DNA of 64,000 nt from Rhynchopus euleeides (lineage: Eukaryota > Euglenozoa > Diplonemea > Diplonemida > Diplonemidae), in contig OY723244.1 in assembly GCA_963210315.1 (NCBI GenBank), forward strand, positions 372,001-436,000. The letters are read 5' to 3'. Position numbers and translations under genes: made by a program. Under the pieces are notes generated by a model. That model worked only from the letters and a program-made list of their open reading frames with translations. It was not told the origin of the DNA and made no database searches. How positions within the stretch are numbered: the stretch's first letter is position 1; every line of letters starts with the position of its first letter. Shown piece by piece: positions 42,501-51,906 of this stretch.

Positions 42501-44992
42501 GACAATACGCTTCATCCGCGCAATGCTGCTCCCTTGTCTGGAACATACTGTGGATGGCTGTTTGCAACACGGACACTGAATGATCTGTGCGACTCCTGGT
42601 GTACATGGAGTACAATCCCATGAGTATGGGGGTTAGGCCGAGTCCGTTTGAAACAAACTTGCATGCACTGCCTAGGGTAGCTGGAAGTACCGAGTGTGCG
42701 AGCATCTGGTACAGTGCTCCCAGGTAGCAAGTATTTCCCTCATTGACAACACCCCACGACAACGTATTGCTGTGCAGTACCTTCATACTTATCGTGCTCT
42801 TCCCCAAAACTGGAGGCTGTTGTGAGGGGACGGGTGGAGAGAGGGGAGGAGAGGAGGAAGAGGAAGAGGAAGACAACGGTACGGAAGGGGAGGAGGTAGA
42901 GAAGAGAGGGACAAAAGAATCACTTTCACTCTTGCGTTGGTTCGCACTTCCAGTAGGCTTCACATCCGCCCCTTGCGGTGCGGGGTCTGTGTGGGTGTCC
43001 GAAGGGCTGATATCCACACACTTTCCTCTCAATGGCATGTCTCGGGTTGGTTTTGCCCACACATACTCCCGTAGCTTGGGGAGAGGGTGTTTGCGATAGT
43101 GTCTGTCCACAGCAGTATCAAACAGGCGCTCCATTTTTGCCATTGCAGATGGAGCCACACAAAACAACCTTCGTGTAGTTCTGTACCAAGCACTACGCAA
43201 TTCGTACGGCTTCCATCCCCGTCCGAGGAGGCGCCGCAAAATCAGCTCTGCTTCAACCTTGAAATCATCCAGGCTGTTGCACATACCCGCAGACCGTATC
43301 AACTGTGACACCAAAATACCCCTTCCTTGGCTTTCTGGTGCTGCACTTGTTCGACAAGTATATTTATTGGGTGTATAGGTTACCCAGTCACTCTCTTTAT
43401 TGAATACTGACATACGGACACGTGTCTTCGTGTCTTCGGGGTCATCGGCGTATCTCTGCCAACGGTTCCTACCCCCCAGAAACACACAATCGTCTTTCTG
43501 CCTTGTTGTGTCCTCAGAGGTCATCCCGTAGACCTTGTCAGGGATGTCCGCTCCAAGGGTAAAAACGTCATCAATAAATCTGAAGAACCCATTATACTCC
43601 TTTTGCTTTTTAATGGGGAGCTTATCGATATAGCGCATTTCCTTACTTGCGCAAAAAAGGTTTGCCAGGTCCGGGCTGGCATTTCCACCGGTCGGGATGC
43701 CCTTCTTCTGGTGGAGGACGAACTCGCCATTTTTGATGAAGCTGTTGGTCACAGCTAGTCTCACTAACTCTTTGACTTCATCACTGTTGTACGCAAGTGT
43801 TCTATCATCCCCCCGCCCTTCCTTCCAGCGGAAGGCCTTTTTCTTTCTTTTTTTGGCCTTCGTCTCTCGCGCCAAAAACCTGCCACCCTTCGCCGCAAAC
43901 GCCTGTTCCACACACCAGGAGACACCCTCAATTACCGCCTCTTGATCCAAAGACGTGTACATAGAGGTAAAGTCTTTTGTTTTTGGCGTGGCTTTTTTTA
44001 CGGTGTCGTAGTTCATTTTCATGTACTTCGCCACCTCATCGTAACTCTCCACAACAAAAAACCGTTTGACACCACATTTCCTCCTGTGTGTTTCATCCTC
44101 ATCACTCAACGTGCGGATGACCATCTTTAGCAGCCCTGACAATTCTGTGTGTATGCCTGTTGCAATACCCACAGTTGGCTGATTCACCTTACTCTCTTTC
44201 TGTTTCTTTTTTCTCTCCATTTTCTCCCCTTCCGTCTCATCTCTGTTATCTCCACTTAAACCAGCAATTCCCCTCAGCGTGGGGCCTTTTTCCACCGGCT
44301 TATGGATCTTCAGAGACCCATACAAATACGGGAAACAATCTCCAATTTGCAGCTGGCGTTCATCACACTCTCTCTGCAAGCGGTTGAGAATTTGCTTCTC
44401 CGTTTCCTTTGCCGTTTCGAAAGTCCCTGTTGTTGCGCTGAGCTGTTCCCGTAGCCAATGTCTGTAAAAGTGTTTACAGATCGCCCCAAAGTCATGGGAC
44501 GACTTGTCTACACTACACAACACAACATCCTCCTGGACTTTTTTAAGCTCGGCCGTATCTATACGGTCGGCCCCCTCAACAGGTGGTAGCGCTGCAAACT
44601 CGTTTCGCAACGCTGTCAGCAAGACCTTACGGAATTCCGCTGTTTCCTCCTTCTCCCCAAAGGTTTCCACAAAATCCGAAAGAACCTCGCTTGCCTTTTC
44701 GCACCCCTGTTGCAAGTCACCAGACAGACGATATTTCCTTCCCTTGTTCAACAACTCCCTAAAGCCCTCGGAAATCCCCGACATTGTTTGGGCCACAGTG
44801 AACAAATGCCCTGTGTGTGGCTGGTCCGGGGATCTGTACTTCTGACACGGACAGTTCTCATGCTCAGGAAGCACCCCCTCCGCTGCCAATCCTAAACTCT
44901 CTTTCGTACAGTTTTGGATGAGACAATACAGCGGCGGGCCCTGGCTCAGGGACACCATCGTATTTGCCAGCCGATCCTTATCCGGGCAAGCG
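39596..44992 (-). mobile_element. USP-bearing Penelope-like retroelement, copy B (full length)
   Basis: Near-identical to copy A, in direct tandem. The 3' end is CTACTGTCATG at 39596 and the 5' end at about 44992, directly against WD40 copy 10. The same WD40-derived stretch AGTGCTGGATGGTCACCGC flanks B on both sides (39577-39595 and 44992-45010), consistent with a 19-bp target duplication. Differences from copy A are mostly G-run lengths and scattered single bases. Confidence 0.88.
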
Positions 44993-45000
44993 GTGACCAT
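40192..45000 (-). CDS. Penelope-like RT fused to USP deubiquitinase and coiled coil (copy B)
   Basis: 1,602 codons with the same domain order as copy A: RT Asp343, FIDD 475-478, USP Cys758 and His1009, coiled coil, Ser/Gln-rich tail ending EPEPDGTT. The frame is uninterrupted and all visible catalytic residues are kept, so this copy could be active. The first ATG (44998-45000) lies in the host WD40 target sequence, in a frame different from the WD40 frame; the first ATG inside the element is about 14 codons later. The host frame reads only a few codons into the element (DGHRLPG, stop). Confidence 0.87.
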   Translation of the reverse strand: MVTACPDKDRLANTMVSLSQGPPLYCLIQNCTKESLGLAAEGVLPEHENCPCQKYRSPDQPHTGHLFTVAQTMSGISEGFRELLNKGRKYRLSGDLQQGCEKASEVLSDFVETFGEKEETAEFRKVLLTALRNEFAALPPVEGADRIDTAELKKVQEDVVLCSVDKSSHDFGAICKHFYRHWLREQLSATTGTFETAKETEKQILNRLQRECDERQLQIGDCFPYLYGSLKIHKPVEKGPTLRGIAGLSGDNRDETEGEKMERKKKQKESKVNQPTVGIATGIHTELSGLLKMVIRTLSDEDETHRRKCGVKRFFVVESYDEVAKYMKMNYDTVKKATPKTKDFTSMYTSLDQEAVIEGVSWCVEQAFAAKGGRFLARETKAKKRKKKAFRWKEGRGDDRTLAYNSDEVKELVRLAVTNSFIKNGEFVLHQKKGIPTGGNASPDLANLFCASKEMRYIDKLPIKKQKEYNGFFRFIDDVFTLGADIPDKVYGMTSEDTTRQKDDCVFLGGRNRWQRYADDPEDTKTRVRMSVFNKESDWVTYTPNKYTCRTSAAPESQGRGILVSQLIRSAGMCNSLDDFKVEAELILRRLLGRGWKPYELRSAWYRTTRRLFCVAPSAMAKMERLFDTAVDRHYRKHPLPKLREYVWAKPTRDMPLRGKCVDISPSDTHTDPAPQGADVKPTGSANQRKSESDSFVPLFSTSSPSVPLSSSSSSSSPPLSPPVPSQQPPVLGKSTISMKVLHSNTLSWGVVNEGNTCYLGALYQMLAHSVLPATLGSACKFVSNGLGLTPILMGLYSMYTRSRTDHSVSVLQTAIHSMFQTREQHCADEAYCLGVVPTLEAEWRMLNEHLRTMDQPTVQSWIPEVRTFTSMACQNCKKVTGREEQLSLLSVPLNNPGKTGVTLADRICESLMPEEVLNYECEMCAPNKQRATKSVQITSLPTHLFIRLWRFKTLRVGNGVMYERKTRAINIDTDLLMSSGNNGGKPSFTRYRLTGAVLHRGNTPHGGHYRFISCGTDAMALFDDNTVTVANTAEEMDAFRGFLEKESTILVYCDKDAPQEEKVSMPNSPEVYVSPTQQPGLTGNTEDIMQKLQDATVPKSAIVLNEPQEPPQQRGEEYLTLERRTLEMEESAERAHAVEEEALARFALCSEITEVLDRYRTEEQTKTLVSLCRKELQEAIEVREAEQKRAAEDHERSVVEKEKALAKAESEIKRVNEEKEKVANEAQAKADRLNQQRQEMAVLKGQLHKQDSALAFMKELGVEREAEVEALRAQATHEKAVLTQELQRVESKARSYSSQGESQQRLLEQTENALKGTQQDKMLLEFHVSASMQNEKALRDQLGMQEQHMQIQEGLHEQQNQDKAMLVKQVQHQLRQGMTMAKEMARQKDFIVQQNNLVLSLQSALEVSENKQLQIQSQDAPARVQGTDQPRLLQPKPEQGQLVVHTAQKKRERDEVSGSDETSEESKDLFESQPQLDTVAATSSALVVILPEDRVTPKPKGPQSKRQRAEPASVVSGSQIQASATEPAVELPLLLGAPPAQISPSVPASPDIFLSQTGGEGVDGERETGPPGKSETDRTEVSQSQSGEPGNGTEPEPDGTT

Positions 45001-45640
45001 CCAGCACTGTGGCGCTCGGTGTGCCCTTCAAGTCCCACACATGCAGTTTGCCCTCCTCGTCACCGGACACCAGACGTCCGCAGTGTGTCCACGCTGCACT
45101 GGCGTGGTGCAGGGTGCACACCTGCTCCAAATTTGATGTCAGCCACACGCAGATGGTGCCGTCCCGAGAGCACGTTGCCAACCACGTCCCACAGACAGAG
45201 AAGGGTGTGCAACGAAGCCGGTTGATGTCGTGTGTGAAGTCCGCCACCACACCAGCGGTGATGGTGTCAAACACAGTGATGTGTCCTCCCACACCGCCAA
45301 CTGCACACAGCGTCCCACATCTCGACATTGTGATGCACCGAATGTGGTCATGCGGAGATTCGTAGACTGCGGGGGACTTGACGTTGGGCCAGCGTGGGAC
45401 GAGCTTGACAGCACCCCCGTCCTCCAGACCCGTGTCGGCAACACGCTGTGCATCGTCCAGCTCCTCCTCACACCCTTCGATGTGTGCTGCCACGTTCTCA
45501 GCCTCGCGGGCTGCGTTGTTGATAGAACCCGGGAACATCTCGTTGAGCGCATCCGCCTTCAGCCCGACCACGGTCCCGCCTTCCGGAACACCGACGACAC
45601 AGCTGTCACCGGTCCCCGTGTGACGCACACACACATCCAT
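44993..45640 (-). pseudogene. Ubl-WD40 5' half (copy 10), cut by retroelement B
   Basis: ATG 45638-45640 (MDVCVRHTGTGDSC). Encodes the Ubl segment and blades 1 to 3, ending LKGTPSATVLDGHR at the element junction. It closely resembles copy 12 (47955-49076), including GGVGGHITVFD and HDINRLRCTPF, but lacks three codons (EVY) before SAAWTHCG. The 3' half beyond the elements (copy 9) is of a different subtype (LEGHSEP), so the two halves do not come from one gene. Confidence 0.83.
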
Positions 45641-46397
45641 GACTTTAGCGACCAGCTGCTCAGATTTTCTGGAGAATGTGGGGGTGTGTGGAGTGTGCGA
45701 TGGTGATCAAGACAGGTTGCCTCAAAGCGGTGCCACAAACCAATCGAGTGAACTCCACCCCAGACGCACCAAAAGTGCTTCAACTCGTTGACCAACAAAC
45801 GGGAAGGGGGCAAAGAGTAGAATGTAGAATTGATTGTTCCACGGTATTAAAATCCACAAGTGGGGGAGGGGGGGAACCTTTGTCTGTCCTGCTACGTGCG
45901 ATGGTTGTTACCTTTTCGCCACGTATTTGCAATACTAGTTGTGTCGTCGTTTCGAGCCTTCCACACTACGTCCTCCTCTCGCCGGCTCTCATCAGGTACT
46001 GAGCGAGGATCTTTGGAACCCGGGGGGATCAGTTCCCAGGCAGACACAACGAGCACTGTGCACACAACACGCAGGTACGGTTCACTTTCAGGCCAAGTAA
46101 AAGCTTGTGCTTTTCCACGTGGGCCGGAGAGGACAATTAAGCAGGTTAACAGCACAACATAGGGGGGGGGGGTTTCTTTGTTTTTGTCCACGTGAACTTT
46201 TCATGTTTAGGCCACACCGAGCGAACTCGGAAGCTCTCCCTTGCCTTCCGAGAGAAGCCAGTGCAGTGAGAGAGGGGGTGACAGACTGCTCTGTTGCGAG
46301 GCGAGAAGGAAGAGAGTGCAGAACACAACAAATACGCAAGCAGGTGCAACACGATACCAAAGACGAAGGCAGGGAACAGGGTGACGAGACACTGCAC
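45641..46397. other. Intergenic between WD40 copies 10 and 11
   Basis: No gene recognised. 45641-45720 is the 5' flank shared with copy 12 (49077-49150). A degenerate 3'-flank module (GAAGGAAGAGAGTGCAGAAC) appears at 46300-46370. Confidence 0.4.
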
Positions 46398-47533
46398 TCA
46401 GGGTGAAACGGAAGACACAGCACTCACAGTGACTGAAGTTTTGTTCGTTGGTGTGAAGACCCACCTCCCGCAGGGGCTGAGGGCAACACCATCACCCACT
46501 GAGTCCACCTCCCCCAGACACTCACCTGTGCTGAGGCGATGGAGTGTGGTGGTGTCACTGGTAGGAGCCACCACTGCAACAACATCACCTGGCTGTGACA
46601 CAGCAAGTTTGTAGGGAGAGTCCAGTCGCACAGTACGCAGGCAGCTGAGGGAGGTTGTGCACCACACCTTGAGTGATTTGTCGAAAGAGCACGACACCAG
46701 GTGCTGCTCGTCCTGAGTCAGGGCGATGTCCCTCACCCAACCAGTGTGGCCATCCAGGGTGTGTGTGTGTGTGTGAGGGTGCTGATGTCCCACACACGGA
46801 TCGTCTTGTCACGTGACCCGCTGAAGATCCTCGTGCCCGACACAGCAATGCCGAGAACAGCATGTGTGTGACCCTCCAGCACTGTGGCGCTCGGCGTGCC
46901 CTTCAAGTCCCACACACACACTTTGCCTTTGTAGTCTCCGGACACCAGACGTCCGCAGTGTGTCCACGCTGCACAGGTCACTCTGTTGTTGTTCTGATGG
47001 TGCAGGATGCACACCTGCTCCCAAGTTGATGTCAGCCATACGCAGATGGTCCCGTCCGTGGAGCCCGTCGCCAGCCGCGTCCCACAGACAGAGAAGGGTG
47101 TGCAACGAATCCCGTCGCCGTGTGTTAAGTCCGCCACCACAGCAGCGGTGATGGTGTCGAACACAGTGATGTGTCCCTTGTAGGTACCCACAGCACACAG
47201 CGTCCCACACCTCGACAGTGTGATGCAGGACACCTTCTCGCCATGCTCAGTGGTGTAGACTGCGGGAGCCTTGATGTTGGGCCAGCGTGGGACGAGCTTG
47301 ACAGCACCCCCGTCCTCCAGACCCGTGTCGGCAACACGCTGTGCATCGTCCAGCTCCTCCTCACACCCTTCGATGTGTGCTGCCACGTTCTCAGCCTCAC
47401 GGGCTGCGTTGTTGATAGAACCCGGGAACATCTCGTTGAGCGCATCCGCCTTCAGCCCGACCACGGTCCCGCCTTCCGCAACACCGACGACACAGCTGTC
47501 ACCGGTCCCGGCATGACGAACAGTCACATCCAT
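46398..47533 (-). pseudogene. Ubl-WD40 copy 11, frameshifted in the TG repeat
   Basis: ATG 47531-47533 (MDVTVRHAGTGDSC). Ubl segment and blades 1 to 4 are intact to DISTLTHTHT. The (TG)8 tract at about 46760-46775 (others have (TG)7) then shifts the frame to PWMATLVG and a stop. Blades 5 to 7 remain open in the next frame down to 46398 and end in SSVSP. Loop variants include TTEHGEKVSC, TYKGHITVFD and HHQNNNRVTCAAW. It is the same type of lesion as in copy 4 but in a different subtype, so slippage occurred independently. Confidence 0.8.
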
Positions 47534-47954
47534 GGTGTTGATCCGGCTTCGTCGCTGCGTGCCACTGGTGTGTATCAACACTCTTGTCGTCTGGTTTGCT
47601 GCCTATGGGGTGCTGGCGGTGCGGGGGTGTGGGGTGTGCGTGTCGCAGCTGAGATCATATCAAGAGGAAGGACTCTGCCCCACCACCACACGCAAAATCT
47701 TGTGTGAACTCATTCTTTGCAGAGGGGGCCTTGCAGAACAAAGGGCGCTTCGTGAGGGTGGGGTGGGGTGGGGGTGTGGGGCAGTCTGCAGAGAGAGCAC
47801 TGCGTCAATCCTTTTGCCCTCTTCTCATCTCAGATGCAACCGCACACAGCTGCCTCCAAACAGTGCACGGGTCAGAGAGTGCTGTGCTGCAGAGGCAAGA
47901 AAGCAACACGGTGCAGAACACGACAAACACGCAAGAGAGGGAACAGGGATGCAC
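47534..47954. other. Short intergenic stretch, 5' flank of copy 11 and 3' flank of copy 12
   Basis: 47550-47740 matches 51215-51400 and 57655-57840 (CGCTGCGTGCCACTGGTGTG onward). 47820-47935 is the 3'-flank module. No gene. Confidence 0.5.
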
Positions 47955-49076
47955 TCAGGGTGAAACGGAAGACACATCACACACAGCGACAGATGTTATG
48001 TTATTTGGGAAGAAGAGCCACCTCCCGCAGGGGCTGAGGGCAACACCAGCACACCGCAAGAGCTCCCTCCGCAGACACTCGCCTGTGCTGAGGCGGTGCA
48101 GCCTGACGAAGCTCGTGGTCTCCACAACAACAACATCACCTGGCTGTGACACAGCAAGTTTGTAGGGATAGGCATCCAGTTGCACAGTACGCAGGCAGCT
48201 GAGGGAGGTTGTGCACCACACCTTGAGTGACTCGTCGTGAGAGCACGACACCAGGTGCTGCTCGTCCTGAGTCAGGGCGATGTCGTTCACCTCAGCAGTG
48301 TGGTCATCCAGGGTGTGTGTGTGTGTGAGGGTGCTGATGTCCCACACACGGACGGTCATGTCATGTGACCCGCTGAAGATCCTCGTGCCTGACACAGCAA
48401 GGCTGCAAACATCCTTGCGGTGACCATCCAGCACTGTGGCGCTCGGTGTGCCCTTCAAGTCCCACACATGCAGTTTGCCCTCCTCGTCACCGGACACCAG
48501 ACGTCCGCAGTGTGTCCACGCTGCACTGTACACCTCGGCGTGGTGCAGGGTGCACACCTGCTCCCAATTTGATGTCAGCCACACGCAGATGGTGCCGTCC
48601 CGAGAGCACGTTGCCAACCACGTCCCACAGACAGAGAAGGGTGTGCAACGAAGCCGGTTGATGTCGTGTGTGAAGCCCGCCACCACACCAGCGGTGATGG
48701 TGTCAAACACAGTGATGTGTCCTCCCACACCGCCAACTGCACACAGCGTCCCACATCTCGACAGTGTGATGCACCGAATGTGGTCATGCGGAGATTCGTA
48801 GACTGCGGGGGACTTGACGTTGGGCCAGCGTGGGACGAGCTTGACAGCACCCCCGTCCTCCAGACCCGTGTCGGCAACACGCTGTGCATCGTCCAGCTCC
48901 TCCTCACACCCTTCGATGTGTGCTGCCACGTTTTCAGCCTCACGGACTGCGTTGTTGATAGAACCCGGGAACATCTCGTTGAGCGCATCCGCCTTCAGCC
49001 CGACCACGGTCCCGCCTTCCGCAACACCGACGACACAGCTGCTACCGGTCTCAGAATGACGGACAGACACTTCCAT
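47955..49076 (-). CDS. Ubl-WD40 propeller protein (copy 12), intact
   Basis: 373 residues, ATG 49074-49076 with a variant N-terminus MEVSVRHSETGSSC. Seven blades: GGVGGHITVFD, TICVW, LHVWD, SGSHDMTVRVWD, SCSHDESLKVW, then the two degenerate last blades. The stop codon follows SSVSP. It is the closest relative of truncated copy 10. The upstream frame stays open to 49301 through Pro/Ser-rich sequence unlike the leaders of other subtypes. No lesions. Confidence 0.87.
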   Translation of the reverse strand: MEVSVRHSETGSSCVVGVAEGGTVVGLKADALNEMFPGSINNAVREAENVAAHIEGCEEELDDAQRVADTGLEDGGAVKLVPRWPNVKSPAVYESPHDHIRCITLSRCGTLCAVGGVGGHITVFDTITAGVVAGFTHDINRLRCTPFSVCGTWLATCSRDGTICVWLTSNWEQVCTLHHAEVYSAAWTHCGRLVSGDEEGKLHVWDLKGTPSATVLDGHRKDVCSLAVSGTRIFSGSHDMTVRVWDISTLTHTHTLDDHTAEVNDIALTQDEQHLVSCSHDESLKVWCTTSLSCLRTVQLDAYPYKLAVSQPGDVVVVETTSFVRLHRLSTGECLRRELLRCAGVALSPCGRWLFFPNNITSVAVCDVSSVSP

Positions 49077-49568
49077 GACTTTGGCGACCAGCTGCTCAGA
49101 TTTTCTGGAGAATGTGGGGGTGTGTGCAGTGTGCGATGGTGGGGATGGGGACAAAGAGAGTGGGAAAGTGGGATCAACACGGATTGTCTGACAGAGCGAA
49201 GACCAAGTCTCAGGTGTGCATTGCAAAGGTGGAGAGGGGGGCTTCGTGAGGGAGGGGAGGGGGTGTGGAGCAGTCTGCAGAGAGAGCACTGCGTCAGTCA
49301 TTTGCCCTCCCTTCCCGTCTCAGATGCAAACGCACAGCTGCCTCCAAACAGAGCAGGAGTCAGGTGGTGCTGCGATATGTGCTTCGAGGCAGGAAAGCAA
49401 CATGGTCGTATCATGAGACTGCTTCCGATGTGGCAAGAGAAACACCCTGCCCAGCAACTGCAGAAAGGCAGATGCGGGCAACGTCGGTGGTGCGGTATTG
49501 CGAGGCAGGAAAGGAAGCTCTCGGTTGGGAAACAACGGGAAGCACACAAGGCAGGGTGCAGTTTCCGG
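49077..49568. other. Intergenic between WD40 copies 12 and 13
   Basis: No gene. It holds a 3'-flank module with GATGCAAACGCACAGCTGCC at 49323 and a diverged tail. Confidence 0.4.
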
Positions 49569-51026
49569 TCAGGGTGAAACGGAAGACACAGCACACACAG
49601 AGACTGAAATTTTGTTCGTTGGTGTGAAGACCCACCTCCCGCAGAGGCTAAGTGCAACACCACCGCCCTGTGGGTCCACCTTTGAAAGCACCGTTGGGTC
49701 CACCGTCCCCAGACGCTCTCCTGTACTGAGGCGGTGCAGTGTGACGCTCTGGGCGTTCACCGCAACAACATCACCTGGCTGTGACACAGCAACCTGAGCA
49801 AGTGAGTCGGGATGGCTTCCCGCTTGCACAGTACGCAGGCAGCTGAGGGAGGTTGTGCACCACACCTTGAGTGACTTGTCCCAAGAGCACGACACCAGGT
49901 GCTGCTCGTCCTGAGTCAGGGCAAGGCCAATCACTAAATTAGTGTGCTCATCCAGGGTGTGTGTGTGTGTGAGGGGGCTGATGTCCCACACACGGAGGGT
50001 CATGTCATCTGACCCGCTGAAGATCCTCGTGCCCGACACAGCAATGCTGTGAACAGCCTCGCTGTGACCCACCAGCACTCTACTGTCATGTTATTGGTTT
50101 ATTTCTGTGTACAGATACACACTGCTGATTCGCTTGTCGGGTGGGGGGGGGGGAAAAAAAAGGGGGGGAAAGAACCATATCAAAAGACATAGCAAAAACG
50201 GGGGTTGGGGGAGGGGGGGGGGGGGGGGAAATGGTTGAGAAAAAACATACATCAGGGGTGGGGGCGTTCTGTTATGGTTTTTGTTTCATTCGTGTGTTCG
50301 TTCTGAAGACAAGATAATGGAAACAAAAGGGAAAACAGGCATGCCCCTCACCACTCAGCGACCCACCAGCACTGTGGCGCTCGGTGTGCCCTTCAAGTCC
50401 CACACACGCACTTTGCCTGATCCATCTCCGGACACCAGACGTCCGCAGTGTGTCCACGCTGCACTGTACACGCCGGTGTTGTTGTGGTCCAGCATGCACA
50501 CCTCCTCCCAAGTTGAAGTCAGCCACACGCAGACGGTGCCGTCACGAGAGCACGTTGCCAACCACGTCCCACAGACTGAGAACGCTGTGCGAAGAATCGT
50601 CTCGTTGCCGTGTGATAAGTCCGCCACCACAGCAGCGGTGCTGGTGTCAAACACAGTGATGTGTCCGTTGTTGAAGTAACCCACAGCACACAGCGTCCCA
50701 CACCTCGACAGTGTGATGCTGTTAACCATGCCGCCATGGGTCGATGAGTAGACTGCGGGAGCCTTGATGTTGGGCCAGCGTGGGACGAGCTTGACAGCAC
50801 CCCCGTCCTCCAGACCCGTGTCGGCAACGCGCTGTTCGTCGTCCAGCTCCTCCTCACACCCTTCGATGTGTGCTGCCACGTTCTCAGCCTCACGGGCTGC
50901 GTTGTTGATAGACCCCGGGAACATCTCGTTGAGCGCATCCGCCTTCAGCCCGACCACGGTCCCGCCTTCCGCAACACCGACGACACAACTGTCACCGGTC
51001 CCGGCATGACGAACAGTCACATCCAT
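49569..51026 (-). pseudogene. Ubl-WD40 copy 13, interrupted by retroelement fragment D
   Basis: The 5' part is 50374-51026 (ATG 51024-51026) with Ubl and blades 1 to 3, ending SATVLVG. The 3' part is 49569-50079, from LVGHSEAVHSIAVSG to SSVSP. The 280-bp insertion 50080-50359 separates them. Removing it with one copy of the 14-bp duplication gives a continuous gene, so this copy was intact before insertion. It has an extra stretch near the end (DPTVLSKVDPQGG) not seen in relatives. Confidence 0.85.
50080..50359 (-). mobile_element. USP-retroelement 3' fragment D (280 bp)
   Basis: The terminal part of the 3' UTR from CTACTGTCATG to CCCCTCACCACTCAGC, flanked by the 14-bp host duplication GACCCACCAGCACT (50066-50079 and 50360-50373). 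It is inserted at the same WD40 codon position as copies A, B and C. Confidence 0.9.
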
Positions 51027-51906
51027 GGTGTTGATCCGGCTTTCTTCTCGCACCCTCGCAAGCAAACCTTCCTGGAGAGTGTGGCGGTGTGTGCAGTGTG
51101 CGACAGTGGGAACAGCATGATGTGCATGCCTTGCTGGGAAGGACCAAGAGGCAGCGTCCCTCAAAGTGAACACGTCATCAACGACAACAGGGGCGTGGGG
51201 AGAGGGGGTTGGGGGTGTCGCTGCGTGCCACTGGTGTGTATCAACACTCTTGTCGTCTGGTTTGCAGCCTATGGGGTGCTGGCGGTGCGGGGGTGTGGGG
51301 TGTGCGTGTCGCAGCTGAGATCATATCAAGAGGAAGGGCTCTGCCCCACCACCACACGCAAAATCTTGTGTGAACTCATTCTTTGCAGAGGGGGCCTTGG
51401 CTTTAGAGTGCAGAATAGTGAGCCGCCTCACAATGCAGGCTGCAAACCTGACACACCTTGGCACAGACCGAAGGCCCCCAGTGTGTCTCGTGTAGGTCCA
51501 CACCGAGTGCCCTCTCGTGTCACGCATGTGAAGCTTCTTTTGTAGACTCGCAGTGCAGATTGAGCACGCAAACGGCACACACACACCCGACTCTTGGCAC
51601 GACCCTCATCCTCCACCACCACATCGAGACACACGTTTGTTCGCCCCCCTCCCCTCTCCATATCTCTGAGTCAAAAACTGCCCGCCCTTCGACCCCCTTT
51701 CTGCACCCCACACCCCCACACACCCACCCCTACACGACACGGTATCTGCCGGGGGTTCCGGCTACCCTGTGACTTGCCGCATCTGGGCAGTTAGCCTGTA
51801 CATTCTCGAGGGATTTCTCTGAGTTCGACTGGCCGGGGGGGGAATCATGTTCTGGTGGACTCGCCAGGCCAAGGAGTTCCGACTAGCTGGATTGGACTCG
51901 TGAGAC
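51027..51906. repeat. Segmental duplication upstream of copy 13 (left member)
   Basis: About 880 bp nearly identical to 57465-58342 upstream of copy 14, diverging abruptly after GGATTGGACTCGTGAGAC. Together with the downstream genes it shows that copies 13 and 14 were duplicated with their 5' flank. No gene recognised. Confidence 0.8.

Noticed and set aside
34193-45000. LTR retrotransposon or DIRS-type element interpretation
   Set aside because: No LTRs, integrase, aspartic protease or tyrosine recombinase seen; 5' truncations and variable 14-28 bp duplications fit target-primed reverse transcription.
34779-45000. GIY-YIG endonuclease as in canonical Penelope elements
   Set aside because: No GIY...YIG pattern or associated Arg/Glu context found between the RT thumb and the USP domain or in the tail.
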